In this document: one piece after another, positions 17,671 to 27,011 of the stretch | Position numbering within the stretch: position 1 is the stretch's first letter | Layout of the letters: the number at the start of each line of letters is the position of its first letter | Assembly (NCBI RefSeq): GCF_900100535.1 | Contig: NZ_FNDG01000010.1 | Coordinates: 62,001 to 126,000 of the forward strand | DNA: 64,000 bases | Reading direction: 5' to 3' | Source: Phytopseudomonas flavescens | GTDB lineage: Bacteria; Pseudomonadota; Gammaproteobacteria; Pseudomonadales; Pseudomonadaceae | The notes under the pieces: generated by a model | Databases searched by the model: none | Told to the model about the DNA's origin: nothing | The model's input: the letters and a program-made list of their open reading frames with translations, nothing else | Program-made: the position numbers and the translations under genes

Positions 17671-18417
17671 TTACAGGCCCCATTTGCTGACGATGCCGGC
17701 GATGGTGCCGTCGGCCTGCAGCTTTTCCAGGGCGCGGTTTATTCTGCCCAGCAGCTCGGGGTTGTCCTTGCGTGCGGCGATGCCGATATCGTTGACCAGG
17801 GTCGGTTTGTAGCTGGTTACCAGGCGCAGGTTGGGGAAGTGCTTCTGGGCGATGGCATAGGCGGCGATGGGGGCGTCCAGCACGGCCACGTCGATGCGGC
17901 CGGCATTCGCGTCACGCAGCAGGTCGGCCGTGGTGTCGTAGAGCTTCACGTCACTGAACAGGCCACTGTCCTGCAGTGCGGCGACGAAGGCCGTGCCGAC
18001 CTGGACGCCAACGCGCTTGCCCTTGAGCTGGGCCATTTCGGTGTATGCGGTGGTGTCCTCGCTGGGCACCACCACGCCTTCGCCATAGCTGTAGACGGGG
18101 GTCGAGAAGTCGACCACTTTGCGGCGTTCATCGGTGATGAACATGGCGGCCGAGATCAGCTCGACGCGCCTGGCGGTCAGCGAGCCGATCAGGGCGGAAA
18201 ACTGCATGGGTTCGATCTGCACCTCGAAGCCGGCCTCCTTGCCGACGGCCTTGACGATGTCGACCATTACCCCTTCGATGCTGTTGCTCCTGGTGTCGAG
18301 GAAGGTGAACGGGCTACCGGTCGGCGTCGCCGCCACTTTCACGCTGTCGGCGTGGCCGACGCCGCTCGCCAGTGTCAGCGCCGAGAACAGGGTGGCAATC
18401 ATCAAGCGATTTTTCAT
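17671..18417 (-). CDS. periplasmic amino acid-binding protein of ABC transporter
   Basis: A 248-residue family 3 solute-binding protein. Residues 1-23 form a signal peptide (basic start, hydrophobic core, cleavage after HAD or GHA). The fold shows FTFLDTRSNSIEGVMVDIV and the DTTADLLRDANAGRIDVAVLD region typical of polar amino acid binders. It is first in the transporter operon and would set substrate specificity; a basic amino acid or opine-like ligand is possible but not shown. Confidence 0.9.
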   Translation of the reverse strand: MKNRLMIATLFSALTLASGVGHADSVKVAATPTGSPFTFLDTRSNSIEGVMVDIVKAVGKEAGFEVQIEPMQFSALIGSLTARRVELISAAMFITDERRKVVDFSTPVYSYGEGVVVPSEDTTAYTEMAQLKGKRVGVQVGTAFVAALQDSGLFSDVKLYDTTADLLRDANAGRIDVAVLDAPIAAYAIAQKHFPNLRLVTSYKPTLVNDIGIAARKDNPELLGRINRALEKLQADGTIAGIVSKWGL

Positions 18418-18451
18418 GGTGCATTACCTCTGGTGAAGGGCGGGTAGCGGT

Positions 18452-19078
18452 TCAGGAAGTCTTGCGGGCGATGGTCCAGATGACCGTCGTCGAACGCGTG
18501 CCGGGGTTGCGCCAGCGGCGCGGGGTGGCGCCGTCGTAGCAGAAGCTGTCGCCGGTGTGCAGGCGCAGCAGGCGATCCTCGATCACCAGCTCCAACTGGC
18601 CCTCGATGATGTAGCCGACCTGCTCGCTGCGTTGCGTGGTGAACAGCCCTTCGCCAGTGGAGCCCTCCGGCTCGATCACCACCCGGTACAGCTCGACGCC
18701 GCCGGCCGAGCCCGGCGGCGTCAGGTTCTCCTTGTGGATACGGCGTGTCTGCACGTCGATCAGCGGATGCTGGCCGGCGCGCACCACCGTGCCGCCGGCC
18801 TCGTTGCCGGCTGCCTGGGTGTTGCGGATGAGCTGCTCCATGGGCAGCGCCAGCTCCCGGGACAGCGTGCTGAGCGTGCGCAGGGACAGCGAACGCAGGC
18901 CGCGTTCCGCCTGGCTGAGCAGGCTGACCGATATGCCCACCGCCTCGGCGACCGCCTTCAGTGGCTTGCCCAACTGCTTGCGGCGGTGGCGAAGCTGCTC
19001 GCCGAGCCAGATATCGATAAAGGTATTGATTCGCTGCGCTGAGTGGTCTTGGGGCGAATCGTCGCTGTCGGGTGCCAT
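18452..19078 (-). CDS. XRE family regulator with C-terminal cupin (PuuR-like)
   Basis: A 208-residue regulator with a helix-turn-helix at about residues 25-85 (RRKQLGKPLKAVAEAVGISV ... LSQAERG) and a cupin domain at about 135-200. This architecture (PuuR, SutR) commonly represses amine or amino acid catabolic operons and senses the substrate through the cupin. It lies 34 bp upstream of the ABC operon on the same strand and has its own palindromic operator candidate, suggesting autoregulation. Confidence 0.88.
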   Translation of the reverse strand: MAPDSDDSPQDHSAQRINTFIDIWLGEQLRHRRKQLGKPLKAVAEAVGISVSLLSQAERGLRSLSLRTLSTLSRELALPMEQLIRNTQAAGNEAGGTVVRAGQHPLIDVQTRRIHKENLTPPGSAGGVELYRVVIEPEGSTGEGLFTTQRSEQVGYIIEGQLELVIEDRLLRLHTGDSFCYDGATPRRWRNPGTRSTTVIWTIARKTS

Positions 19079-19409
19079 GGCTGCTCTGTGAAATTTTCAA
19101 TAATGTGTAATTTTCACAAAGCAAGTCTCGCGCCATGTCGTCTCCCCAGGCGCTGTAAGGGGCCTGTGATCCAGCAGGCGAGCGCGTGCACGGCGCTGGA
19201 GCATGCCTGCCCGACTTTGCGGTGTTTCTGTGCGGCGCGGTGGGGAAGGGGCGGTAGCGTGGTGATTCCACACACTGACGATCAGCGCGAAGCGCCCATG
19301 GCGGGTCGGCTCCCGGAGCGGCTGGTGGCGCAGGCGGCCGTCGGGTGGATCGGGGCGTGTCGCCAAGCGTCGCCTACGCGCACCGCTCCACCCTGCGCCT
19401 GCGGTGGCC
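19079..19409. promoter_or_regulatory. promoter region of the XRE-cupin gene and following gap
   Basis: A 331-bp gap. Its left end is AT-rich and carries an inverted repeat TGTGAAA (19087-19093) / TTTCACA (19112-19118), 8 bp before the XRE-cupin start, which is a natural autoregulatory operator. The rest is GC-rich with no gene recognised. Confidence 0.55.
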
Positions 19410-19904
19410 TCAGACGGCGCGCACCAGGCTGCGCAGCGGCACCGTGCTCTTGACCACCGGCGATTTGATGACGATGTAGCTGAAGTACTTGTCGATGCCG
19501 ATGTTCCTGTCGAGGATCGACTCCATCAACTCCTGGTAGTGCTGGATGCTGCTGCACAGAAAACGCACCAGGTAGTCGTAGCCGCCGCTGATCAGGTGGC
19601 ATTCGAGCACTTCATCGATGTGGCGGATGCTCGACTCGAATTTGACGAAGTCGGCGCGCTTGTGGTCGCCGAGCGTCACCTCGGTGAAGACGGTGACCGA
19701 GTTGGCGAACTTGGCCAGGTTGACATGGGCCTCGTAGCCGCTGATGTAGCCGGCGGCCTCCAGGCGTTTGACGCGTTGCAGGCAGGGGCTGGGCGACAGG
19801 CCCACCGCCTCGGCGAGGCTGACGTTGGTCATGCGGCCGTCTTTCTGCAGTTGAACCAGGATGTTGATATCGATTCGGTCGAGCTTGGTTGCCGCGTCCA
19901 TCAT
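19410..19904 (-). CDS. Lrp/AsnC family transcriptional regulator
   Basis: A 164-residue Lrp-type regulator. The HTH is at about residues 8-60 (LDRIDINILVQLQKDGRMT ... SPSPCLQRVKRLE) and the RAM ligand-binding domain follows (about 75-150). It is the last gene on the strand after the gabT/gabD/Pot cluster and 37 bp from the HAD-like gene. It is a probable regulator of that cluster in response to an amino acid. Confidence 0.9.
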   Translation of the reverse strand: MMDAATKLDRIDINILVQLQKDGRMTNVSLAEAVGLSPSPCLQRVKRLEAAGYISGYEAHVNLAKFANSVTVFTEVTLGDHKRADFVKFESSIRHIDEVLECHLISGGYDYLVRFLCSSIQHYQELMESILDRNIGIDKYFSYIVIKSPVVKSTVPLRSLVRAV

Positions 19905-19940
19905 TCAATCCTCGCAGTGTTCGATCTCGCATCCGTGTCG

Positions 19941-20627
19941 TCATGCGTGCAGTGCCAACTGGTGGGCGTGCGCCAGGTCGGCAAGGCTGGCGTATTCGCA
20001 GCGCTTGCCATCCAGGGCTTGCGGTGAGCGGTTCCAGGGTGACCGGTTGTCCCGGCGCAAGGTGCAGACGGGGAAGTCCACCCGTTGCGCCCAGGGGTCG
20101 TCTGCTTCCGTGCTGCGCACCGGCAGCAGCTCCGGGCGCACCAACTGCAGCCGTTGCAGTTCGCCTTCCAGGCTGCGGTGCCAGTCTTCGCCGTTCGGTT
20201 CGACGACCGCGTCGAAGGCCACCGGCAGGCGCCGCAGCAGAGCCTGCACGTCGCTGCCATGGGGAGGCGCGACCAGCAGCAGCCGATAGAACTTGCTCAG
20301 GTACTGCAACGCGCCGGGGGCGTCTTCGAAAATCGGCCATTGGGCAGTGGAGTTACTGAACGCCACATGCGCCTCCCAGTCGGGAATGACTAGCAATTGT
20401 TGCGCCATGCGCTGGTACAGCCGGGCATGCAGCGAGGCGCTGCTGAGCGCTTCGTCGCCGTGCGACAGCTCGCTGGCCAGCTGCCGGTAGGCCTGCAGCA
20501 ACTGCTCGTCGCTGGTGGCGCGCGTGCTGTGCACCGCGAGGGACCGCAGGCCATCGAGGATGCCCCGTTCGCGATCAACCACGGTGCCGAGGGAAAAGCC
20601 CAGCGCCTTGTACTGGGTAACTTTCAT
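19941..20627 (-). CDS. degenerate HAD-superfamily protein lacking catalytic residues
   Basis: A 228-residue protein alignable with the HAD hydrolase at 11999-12703: LTFDVVGTLID there becomes LGFSLGTVVD here, so the nucleophilic Asp is Ser. Motif II (MTNA in the paralog) is VAPPHG, and the Lys motif (EKPDP) is replaced by PNGEDWH. The frame is intact and full length, so it is either a pseudoenzyme kept for a regulatory or structural role or a gene early in decay. It lies between gabT and an Lrp regulator. Confidence 0.7.
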   Translation of the reverse strand: MKVTQYKALGFSLGTVVDRERGILDGLRSLAVHSTRATSDEQLLQAYRQLASELSHGDEALSSASLHARLYQRMAQQLLVIPDWEAHVAFSNSTAQWPIFEDAPGALQYLSKFYRLLLVAPPHGSDVQALLRRLPVAFDAVVEPNGEDWHRSLEGELQRLQLVRPELLPVRSTEADDPWAQRVDFPVCTLRRDNRSPWNRSPQALDGKRCEYASLADLAHAHQLALHA

Positions 20628-20679
20628 GGCTCACTCCTGAGTCGCGCATCACACTGCCGGCATGGGACAGCCTCCGGCC

Positions 20680-21969
20680 TCAGCAAGCGGCCGCGAGGGC
20701 CTGGTCGAGCATCCGCAGGGCCTCGGCCAACTGTTCAGGCGTGGTCACCAGGGGCGCGAGGAAACGCACCACGTTGCGTTGCACGCCGCATTTGATCACC
20801 AGCAGCCCGGCATGCCGGGCCTGGTCGATGACCGCCTGGGCGAGTGCCGCGTCCGGGCTCTGCCTGGCGTCGTCGCTGACCATTTCGATCGCCTGCATGA
20901 AGCCCAGGCCACGCACGTCACCAATGCGCGGGTAGCGCCGTTGCAAGGCCAGCAGTCCTTCACGCAGTTGCTTGGCCCGTGCCTCGCCCTGAGCCAGCAG
21001 GTCCTCCTGCTCGAACAGCTCGAGAACCGCCAGGGCCGCCGCGCAGGCCACGCCATTGCCACCATAGGTACCGCCCAGGCCGCCGGGGCTGGGCGCGTCC
21101 ATGATCTCGGCACGGCCGACCACCCCCGACAGGGGCATGCCGCCGGCCAGGCTCTTGGCCACGGTGACCAGGTCCGGCTGGATGTCGGCGTGCTGGAAGC
21201 CGAACATGCGTCCCGTGCGCCCGAAGCCGGCCTGGATTTCATCGAGGATCAACACGATGCCGTGTTCGCTGCAGCGCGCCCGCAGGGCCTGGAGAAACCC
21301 CTTGGGCGCCGCGAGGAAGCCACCGTCGCCCTGTACCGGTTCGATGATGATCGCGGCCACGCGATCCGCCGCGACGTCGGTGGCGAACAGTTCGTCCAGT
21401 TCGGCCAGGGCCTGGTCGCTGCCGATGCCGCGAAATTCGTTGGGGTAGGTCGCGTGGTAGATCTCCGCCGGGAAGGGGCCGAAGTTCTGCTTGTAGGGCT
21501 GGCTCATGCCGGTCAGGGTGACCCCCAGCAGGGTGCGGCCGTGGAAGCCGCCCCGGAAGGAAATCACCGCGCTGCGGTTGGTATAGCCGCGGGCTATCTT
21601 GATGGCGTTTTCCACTGCTTCGGCGCCCGTGGTGAACAGCACGCTCTTGTAGTGCGCGTCGCCGCCGATCATCGCATTCAGACGGGCTGCGACCTGCAGG
21701 TAGGCCTCGTAGGCGACCACTTGGAAGCTTGCATGGGACAGCTCGCCGACCTGGCGGCGCACCGCGTCGACCACCCGTGGATGATTGTGGCCGACGTTGA
21801 GCACGCCGATACCGCCGACGAAATCCAGGTAGCGCTTGCCGTCCACGTCCCACAGCTCGGCGCCGCGGGCGCGTGCCGCGACCAGCGGGTGGGCGGTGGC
21901 GATGCCACGGGGCACGTGCTGGTCGCGCAGGGCCAGCAGGCGCTGGTTCTCGGTCGATGCAGAATTCAT
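20680..21969 (-). CDS. gabT: 4-aminobutyrate aminotransferase
   Basis: A 429-residue class III PLP aminotransferase. The PLP-binding Lys is in VTVAKSLAGGMPLSG and the cofactor Asp in LILDEIQAGFGRTG. The N-terminus (VPRGIATAHPLVA, YLDFVGGIGVLNVGHNHP) closely follows the E. coli GabT pattern. It transfers the amino group of GABA to 2-oxoglutarate, giving succinate semialdehyde for GabD. The start MNSASTEN has GGAG 7 bases upstream; longer frames lack a site. Confidence 0.9.
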   Translation of the reverse strand: MNSASTENQRLLALRDQHVPRGIATAHPLVAARARGAELWDVDGKRYLDFVGGIGVLNVGHNHPRVVDAVRRQVGELSHASFQVVAYEAYLQVAARLNAMIGGDAHYKSVLFTTGAEAVENAIKIARGYTNRSAVISFRGGFHGRTLLGVTLTGMSQPYKQNFGPFPAEIYHATYPNEFRGIGSDQALAELDELFATDVAADRVAAIIIEPVQGDGGFLAAPKGFLQALRARCSEHGIVLILDEIQAGFGRTGRMFGFQHADIQPDLVTVAKSLAGGMPLSGVVGRAEIMDAPSPGGLGGTYGGNGVACAAALAVLELFEQEDLLAQGEARAKQLREGLLALQRRYPRIGDVRGLGFMQAIEMVSDDARQSPDAALAQAVIDQARHAGLLVIKCGVQRNVVRFLAPLVTTPEQLAEALRMLDQALAAAC

Positions 21970-22136
21970 CTTGATCTCCATGAGCGCCGTCGCCGGCGGG
22001 GCTGTGACCAGCATAGGGGGGGCCCGGAGCCACAAGCGCTGAACTTCGCCCGGGCAACGCAGTGATCGGCTGTTTTGGCTGCCGCGCGCGACACATTCGG
22101 CTGGAGGCCGCCCAGGGGCGAGCGGCAGGCGGACAT

Positions 22137-23225
22137 TCAGCGGCTGGTGCGGGGCACCACGATGGTGTCTTCGGGATGCAGGCGCATCAGCAGTGGCGAG
22201 CCGATCGGCGGCAGGCTCAGGTTGCCCTCGTGGTGGCTGGCCTGGCGCAGGCTGACCGTCGGCCCGCCCTCCAGGTCGACGAACACCTTGAGGCTTTCAC
22301 CCTGGAAGACGATGTCGGAAACCCGGCCGCGCAGGCGGTTCCACTCGGGGCCGGCGCTGTCGTTGTCGAGCAGCAGCTTTTCCGCCTGCAGGGCCAGCAG
22401 CAGCTCGCCCGAAGACGGGATCGGGCGGGTGGTGCTGAGGGCCGTGCCGCCCAGGGTCAGGCTGTTGTCGGCGCCGCGCTGCAGCGGCACCAGGGTGCTT
22501 TCACCGATGAAACTGGCGACGAAGTCATCGGCGGGATGATCGTGCAGGCGCCGCGGCGTATCGACCTGCACCAGCTGGCCGCCGCGCATGATGGCGATGC
22601 GGTCGCTCATGGTCAGGGCTTCACGCTGGTCATGGGTCACGTAGATCATGGTGGCGCCCAGGCGCTTGTGCAGGGCGCGCAGCTCGATCTGCATGGTTTC
22701 GCGCAGCTGCTTGTCGAGTGCCGACAGCGGTTCGTCCATGAGAATCAGCTTGGGCTCGAAGACGATGGCACGCGCCAGCGCCACCCGCTGGCGCTGGCCA
22801 CCGGAGAGCGCGGCGATGTCGCGCTCCTCGTAGCCGCCGAGTTCCACGGTGGTCAGCGCCTGCTGCACCCGCGCGCGGCTCTTGCTGGCGCTTTCGCCAC
22901 GGGCACGCAGGGGAAAGGCGACGTTCTCGCCGACGGTCATGTGCGGGAACAGGGCGTAGTTCTGGAATACCACGCCGATCTCGCGCTTGTGCGGCGGCAT
23001 CAGGGTGACGTCACGCTCGCCGAACAGAATGTTGCCGGAGCTGACCCGGATGAAACCGCCGAGGATGCTCAGCAGGGTGGTCTTGCCCGAGCCGGAGGGG
23101 CCGAGCAACGACATGAACTCTCCCGCTTCGACGTCGAGGTTCACGTCCTTCAAGGCGCTGAGGCTGCCGTAGTTCTTGCAGACCTGGTTGACGCTGACCG
23201 ATTCGAAACCCTGGGTGAACTTCAT
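22137..23225 (-). CDS. polyamine-type ABC transporter ATPase (PotA-like)
   Basis: A 362-residue ATPase with Walker A GPSGSGKTT near residue 40, signature LSGGQRQRVALARA, Walker B LILMDEPLSALD and a C-terminal TOBE domain from about residue 285. It matches PotA/PotG-type importers of putrescine or spermidine. Unusually, gabD separates it from the permease genes, but the shared strand and short gaps suggest one operon. Confidence 0.9.
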   Translation of the reverse strand: MKFTQGFESVSVNQVCKNYGSLSALKDVNLDVEAGEFMSLLGPSGSGKTTLLSILGGFIRVSSGNILFGERDVTLMPPHKREIGVVFQNYALFPHMTVGENVAFPLRARGESASKSRARVQQALTTVELGGYEERDIAALSGGQRQRVALARAIVFEPKLILMDEPLSALDKQLRETMQIELRALHKRLGATMIYVTHDQREALTMSDRIAIMRGGQLVQVDTPRRLHDHPADDFVASFIGESTLVPLQRGADNSLTLGGTALSTTRPIPSSGELLLALQAEKLLLDNDSAGPEWNRLRGRVSDIVFQGESLKVFVDLEGGPTVSLRQASHHEGNLSLPPIGSPLLMRLHPEDTIVVPRTSR

Positions 23226-23344
23226 GGCGCATGCTCCTGTACTGGACGGGATTACCGAGTGTCCGAGCGGTTGATGGGAACACAGGCGCAGAACCGGTTC
23301 GTGCCGTTTTGCACGACCGGGAGAACAGGATCTGCTGCGCGCGC

Positions 23345-24805
23345 CTAGCCCAGGCCGCCGATGTGCCAGGCCTTGATCTCGAGAAATTCGTCCAGGCCGT
23401 ACTTGGAGCCTTCGCGGCCCGTGCCGGACTGCTTCATGCCGCCGAATGGCGCCACCTCCATGGAGATCACCCCGGTATTCAGACCGACCATGCCGAACTC
23501 CAGGCGCTCGCCGACCCGCCAGGCGCGGCGCATGTCCTGGGTGAAGTAGTAGGCGCCCAGGCCATAGGGCGTCGCATTGGCCAGTGCCAGGGCCTCGGCT
23601 TCATCCTTGAAGCGAAACAGCGGGGCGACCGGGCCGAAGGTTTCCTCGTTGGCCAGCAGCATGCTGGCGCTGGCGTCGCGCAGCACGGTCGGTCGCACGT
23701 ACAGATCGTCACCCTGCGGCAGGCCGCCGGTCACCACGCGTGCCCCCTTGTCCAGCGCATCGGTGATATGCGCGCTGACCTTGGCGACCGCCGCCGCGTT
23801 GATCAGCGGGCCGATGGTGGTGCCGGCCTGGCGGCCATCGCCGACCCGCAGCTCGGTCACCGCGGCGCTCAGCCGCTCGGCGAAACGCTCGTAGATGCCG
23901 TCCTGCACCAGGATGCGATTGGCGCAAACGCAGGTCTGCCCGGCGTTGCGGAACTTGCTCTGCATCACCCCGGCGATCGCCAGGTCGAGGTCGGCATCGT
24001 CGAATACGATGAACGGGGCGTTGCCACCCAGCTCCAGGCTCAGGCGCTTGATGCTGGAGGCGCACTGGCTCATCAGCAACTGGCCGATGCGCGTGGAGCC
24101 AGTGAACGACAACTTGCGTACCGCCGGGTTGCCGGTCATCTCGCCGCCGATGCCGGCGGGCATCCCGGTGAGCACGTTGAAAACCCCGGCGGGAATGCCG
24201 GCGCGTTCAGCCAGCACCGCCAGGGCCAGGGCCGACAGCGGCGTCATCTCCGAGGGCTTGACCAGTACGGGGCAGCCCGCGGCGAGTGCCGGCGCGCACT
24301 TGCGGGTGATCATCGCGTTCGGGAAGTTCCAGGGGGTGATGGCCGCCACCACGCCGATGGCTTGCTTGAGCACCAGGATGCGGCGGTCGGCGCTGGGCGA
24401 GGGAATGGTGTCGCCGTAGATGCGCCGGGCCTCTTCGGCGAACCATTTGACGAAGCTGGCGCCGTAGGCGATTTCGCCACGGGACTCGGCCAGGGGCTTG
24501 CCCTGTTCGGCGGTCATGATCAGGGCCAGGTCTTCCTGGTTGTCGATGATCAGCCGGTACCAGGCTTCCAGGAACGCGGCGCGCTCTGCCGCCGGCACCT
24601 CCCGCCAGCTGCCGAAACGCGCCTCGGCGGCGGCGATGGCGCGTTTGGTTTCCGCTGCCTGCAGCGCCGGAACCTGGGCGATGACGCTGCCGTCCGCCGG
24701 GTTGCCGACCGCCAGGGTGCCGCCGTCATCGGCCTCGATCCACTGGCCATTGACGTAGGCGCGCTCGACGAGGAGGGAAGGGTCACGCAATTGCTGTCTC
24801 AACAT
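23345..24805 (-). CDS. gabD: NAD(P)-dependent succinate-semialdehyde dehydrogenase
   Basis: A 486-residue aldehyde dehydrogenase. The catalytic Cys is in FRNAGQTCVCANR, the general base Glu in SLELGGNAPF, and WFAEEARRIYGDTIP and KSFAGSTRIG-type regions are present. Near-identity of blocks to E. coli GabD (APFGGMKQSGTGREGSKYG) supports the name. It oxidises succinate semialdehyde, the product of GabT, to succinate. The start MLRQQLRDPS is taken from homology; the ribosome-binding site is weak. Confidence 0.92.
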   Translation of the reverse strand: MLRQQLRDPSLLVERAYVNGQWIEADDGGTLAVGNPADGSVIAQVPALQAAETKRAIAAAEARFGSWREVPAAERAAFLEAWYRLIIDNQEDLALIMTAEQGKPLAESRGEIAYGASFVKWFAEEARRIYGDTIPSPSADRRILVLKQAIGVVAAITPWNFPNAMITRKCAPALAAGCPVLVKPSEMTPLSALALAVLAERAGIPAGVFNVLTGMPAGIGGEMTGNPAVRKLSFTGSTRIGQLLMSQCASSIKRLSLELGGNAPFIVFDDADLDLAIAGVMQSKFRNAGQTCVCANRILVQDGIYERFAERLSAAVTELRVGDGRQAGTTIGPLINAAAVAKVSAHITDALDKGARVVTGGLPQGDDLYVRPTVLRDASASMLLANEETFGPVAPLFRFKDEAEALALANATPYGLGAYYFTQDMRRAWRVGERLEFGMVGLNTGVISMEVAPFGGMKQSGTGREGSKYGLDEFLEIKAWHIGGLG

Positions 24806-24951
24806 GATCGGATGTCCGTGGGGGCTGAACGATGCTTCGATTGTAAGAACGCACGGCCGCTGGCCGATGCCGATATACCGCCCGGGCAGGGCGTTTGCTG
24901 CCGAACTGGCGGCCCTGGCAGCAGCCTCTGCCGCCGTCGGGCCAGCGGGGA

Positions 24952-25749
24952 TCACGACGGCTTGTTGCGCCCGGCGATGACCACCAGCAGCAACGAGGCC
25001 AGAATCAGCAGCGAACTGATGGCCGCGATGGTCGGGTCGATTTCGTCGCGCAGGGCGGTGAACATGCGCTTGGTGAGGGTCTGGTTGTCGCCGCCGGAGA
25101 TGAACAGCGCCACCACGGTTTCATCCAGCGAGGTGATGAAGGCGAACAGGGTCGCCGATACCAGGCTCGGCTTGATCTGCGGCAGGGTCACCGCCATGAA
25201 GGCGCGCAAGCGGTTCATGCCCAGGCTGCGGGCGACCATTTCCTGGGACATGTCGAAGTTACGCAGGCCGGCGAGCAGGGCGATGATCACGTAGGGCAGG
25301 GCCAGCATGATGTGCGCCAGCACCAGCCCGCTGAGGGTGCTGACCAGACTGACCCGGGCGTAGACGAAGAACACGCCGGCAGCGATCAGGATGATCGGCA
25401 CCATCATCGGCAACAGCAGGATGATCTGCACGGCGCGGATCACCTTGAGGCTCGAGTTGTTGATCGCATAGGCCGCCGCCATGCCGATCGGCAGGCTGAT
25501 GGCGGTGGTCAGTACCGCCGTGATCAGGCTGACCCGTGCCGCGGACATCCATTCGGCGCTCTGGAAGAACGCGCTGTACCAGCGCAGTGACCATTCCTTG
25601 GGAGGGAACTGCAGGAAGCGCGCCTCGGAGAACGACATCGGCACCACGATCAGCACGGGGATGATCAGGTAAAGCAGGATGACGGTCACCAGCAGGCCGA
25701 ACAGCAGTTGGGAGAGGCGCAGGTGGCGCAGGGTGGCCAGCAGTTTCAT
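24952..25749 (-). CDS. polyamine-type ABC transporter permease (PotC-like)
   Basis: A 265-residue inner-membrane permease with about six transmembrane segments and the EAA loop EMVARSLGMNRLRAFMAVTLPQ near residues 175-196. It pairs with the PotB-like permease encoded upstream; the two genes share one base (TGATG). The upstream part of the open frame overlaps that gene out of phase and is not used. It works with the ATPase at 22137-23225 and the binding protein at 27012-28064. Confidence 0.92.
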   Translation of the reverse strand: MKLLATLRHLRLSQLLFGLLVTVILLYLIIPVLIVVPMSFSEARFLQFPPKEWSLRWYSAFFQSAEWMSAARVSLITAVLTTAISLPIGMAAAYAINNSSLKVIRAVQIILLLPMMVPIILIAAGVFFVYARVSLVSTLSGLVLAHIMLALPYVIIALLAGLRNFDMSQEMVARSLGMNRLRAFMAVTLPQIKPSLVSATLFAFITSLDETVVALFISGGDNQTLTKRMFTALRDEIDPTIAAISSLLILASLLLVVIAGRNKPS

Positions 25750-26672
25750 CAGCGTGCTCCGAGGATGCGTTCGATCGCAATGAAGCGGTTGATGCCCCAG
25801 AAGATCAGGAACACCACCAGCAGCAGCACCAGGCCGACGGCACTCGCCGCGCCCCAGGCGTGATACAGCTCGACGTTGCGCTGTACCAGCATCGACACCA
25901 GGATGGTGCGCCCGCCGCCGAGCAGTTCCGGGGTGATGAAAAAGCCCAGGCAGATCACGAACACCAGGATCGAGCCGGCCATCACGCCCGGTGCCACCAG
26001 TGGCAGGAACACCCGGCGGAAGGTGTAGAACGGCCTGGCCCCCAGGCTGTCGGAGGCCTGCAGCAGGTCTTGCGGAATCTTCTTCATCACCGCGTAGAGC
26101 GGTAGCACCATGAACGGCAGCATCACGTGCAGGGTGCCGATCACGGTGCCCGTGGTGTTGTGCATCAGGTTCAGGGGCTGGTCGATGATGCCCAGATCGA
26201 TCAGCGTCTGGTTGACCACCCCACGCCGCTGCAGCAGCACCAGCCAGGCGTAGGAGCGCACCAGCACGCTGGTCCAGAACGGCAGGATGACGCAGAGCAG
26301 AATCAGGTTGGCCCAGAAACCCTGCAGGCGTGAGGCTGCGTAGGCGATCGGAAAACCCATCAGGATCGACAGCAGGGTGACCAGCACGCTGATCCTGAAG
26401 GTCAGGGCGAAGGTGTCCCAGTAGATGGTTTCTTCGAAGATGCGCAGGTAGTTGGCCAGCGAAAAGCCGCCCTCGCTGTACACGGACTGCAAGGCCAGCC
26501 AACACAGCGGCAGGATCAGCAGCACCACCACCATGATCAGTGCCGGCAACAGCAGCAACAGCATCGAGGCGTGCTCCTTGCGTTCTTCGCGATGCAGCGC
26601 CTGGGCGTTGCTGGCTGGCGGCACTGGCCGGCCGCCCTCCTGCAAGGCTTTGGCGAGATAGGCATTGCTCAT
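25749..26672 (-). CDS. polyamine-type ABC transporter permease (PotB-like)
   Basis: A 307-residue permease with about six transmembrane segments (first at about residues 37-60) and a cytoplasmic EAA loop QASDSLGARPFYTFRRVFLPL around residues 205-225. It has a ~35-residue charged N-terminal tail, common in PotB-like proteins. It overlaps the PotC-like gene by one base. A 339-bp gap separates it from the binding protein gene. Confidence 0.92.
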   Translation of the reverse strand: MSNAYLAKALQEGGRPVPPASNAQALHREERKEHASMLLLLLPALIMVVVLLILPLCWLALQSVYSEGGFSLANYLRIFEETIYWDTFALTFRISVLVTLLSILMGFPIAYAASRLQGFWANLILLCVILPFWTSVLVRSYAWLVLLQRRGVVNQTLIDLGIIDQPLNLMHNTTGTVIGTLHVMLPFMVLPLYAVMKKIPQDLLQASDSLGARPFYTFRRVFLPLVAPGVMAGSILVFVICLGFFITPELLGGGRTILVSMLVQRNVELYHAWGAASAVGLVLLLVVFLIFWGINRFIAIERILGAR

Positions 26673-27011
26673 GTCGAACCCTCGTCACGGCTGCGGGCTG
26701 ACGCTACGCCAGCATGAGTGGATGGTTGACCCTGCCAGGCTCGGGCCATGGGGCCGCTGCCTGCGCAGCGCGTGGCGGCGCCCGCGGTCCGGATGCTGCC
26801 TGGCCGAACCTCGTCGAGGGGCCGGTAGCCCTGGCGCGCCGCCGGCATTCACTGTATCGGGATCGTCACGCAGGAAGCGGTCGTTGACGGTGCCCCGGCC
26901 AGCGCTTTGTTGCGAATTGCAGGCGCTGCGCGGCATGTCCTGCGCTCGGGGCGTATCGACCTGGCGACGGCATCGCAGTGCAGGGCGTCGCTGGCCCATG
27001 GACGAGGGCGG
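26673..27011. other. 339-bp gap between binding protein and permease genes
   Basis: GC-rich sequence with no gene, promoter or clear terminator recognised. It is unusually long for a gap inside a Pot-type operon and may hold mRNA structure that separates binding-protein from permease expression. Confidence 0.4.

Noticed and set aside
23231..25294. Long plus-strand frame opposite gabD
   Set aside because: Antisense of a near-canonical GabD; no recognisable domain.
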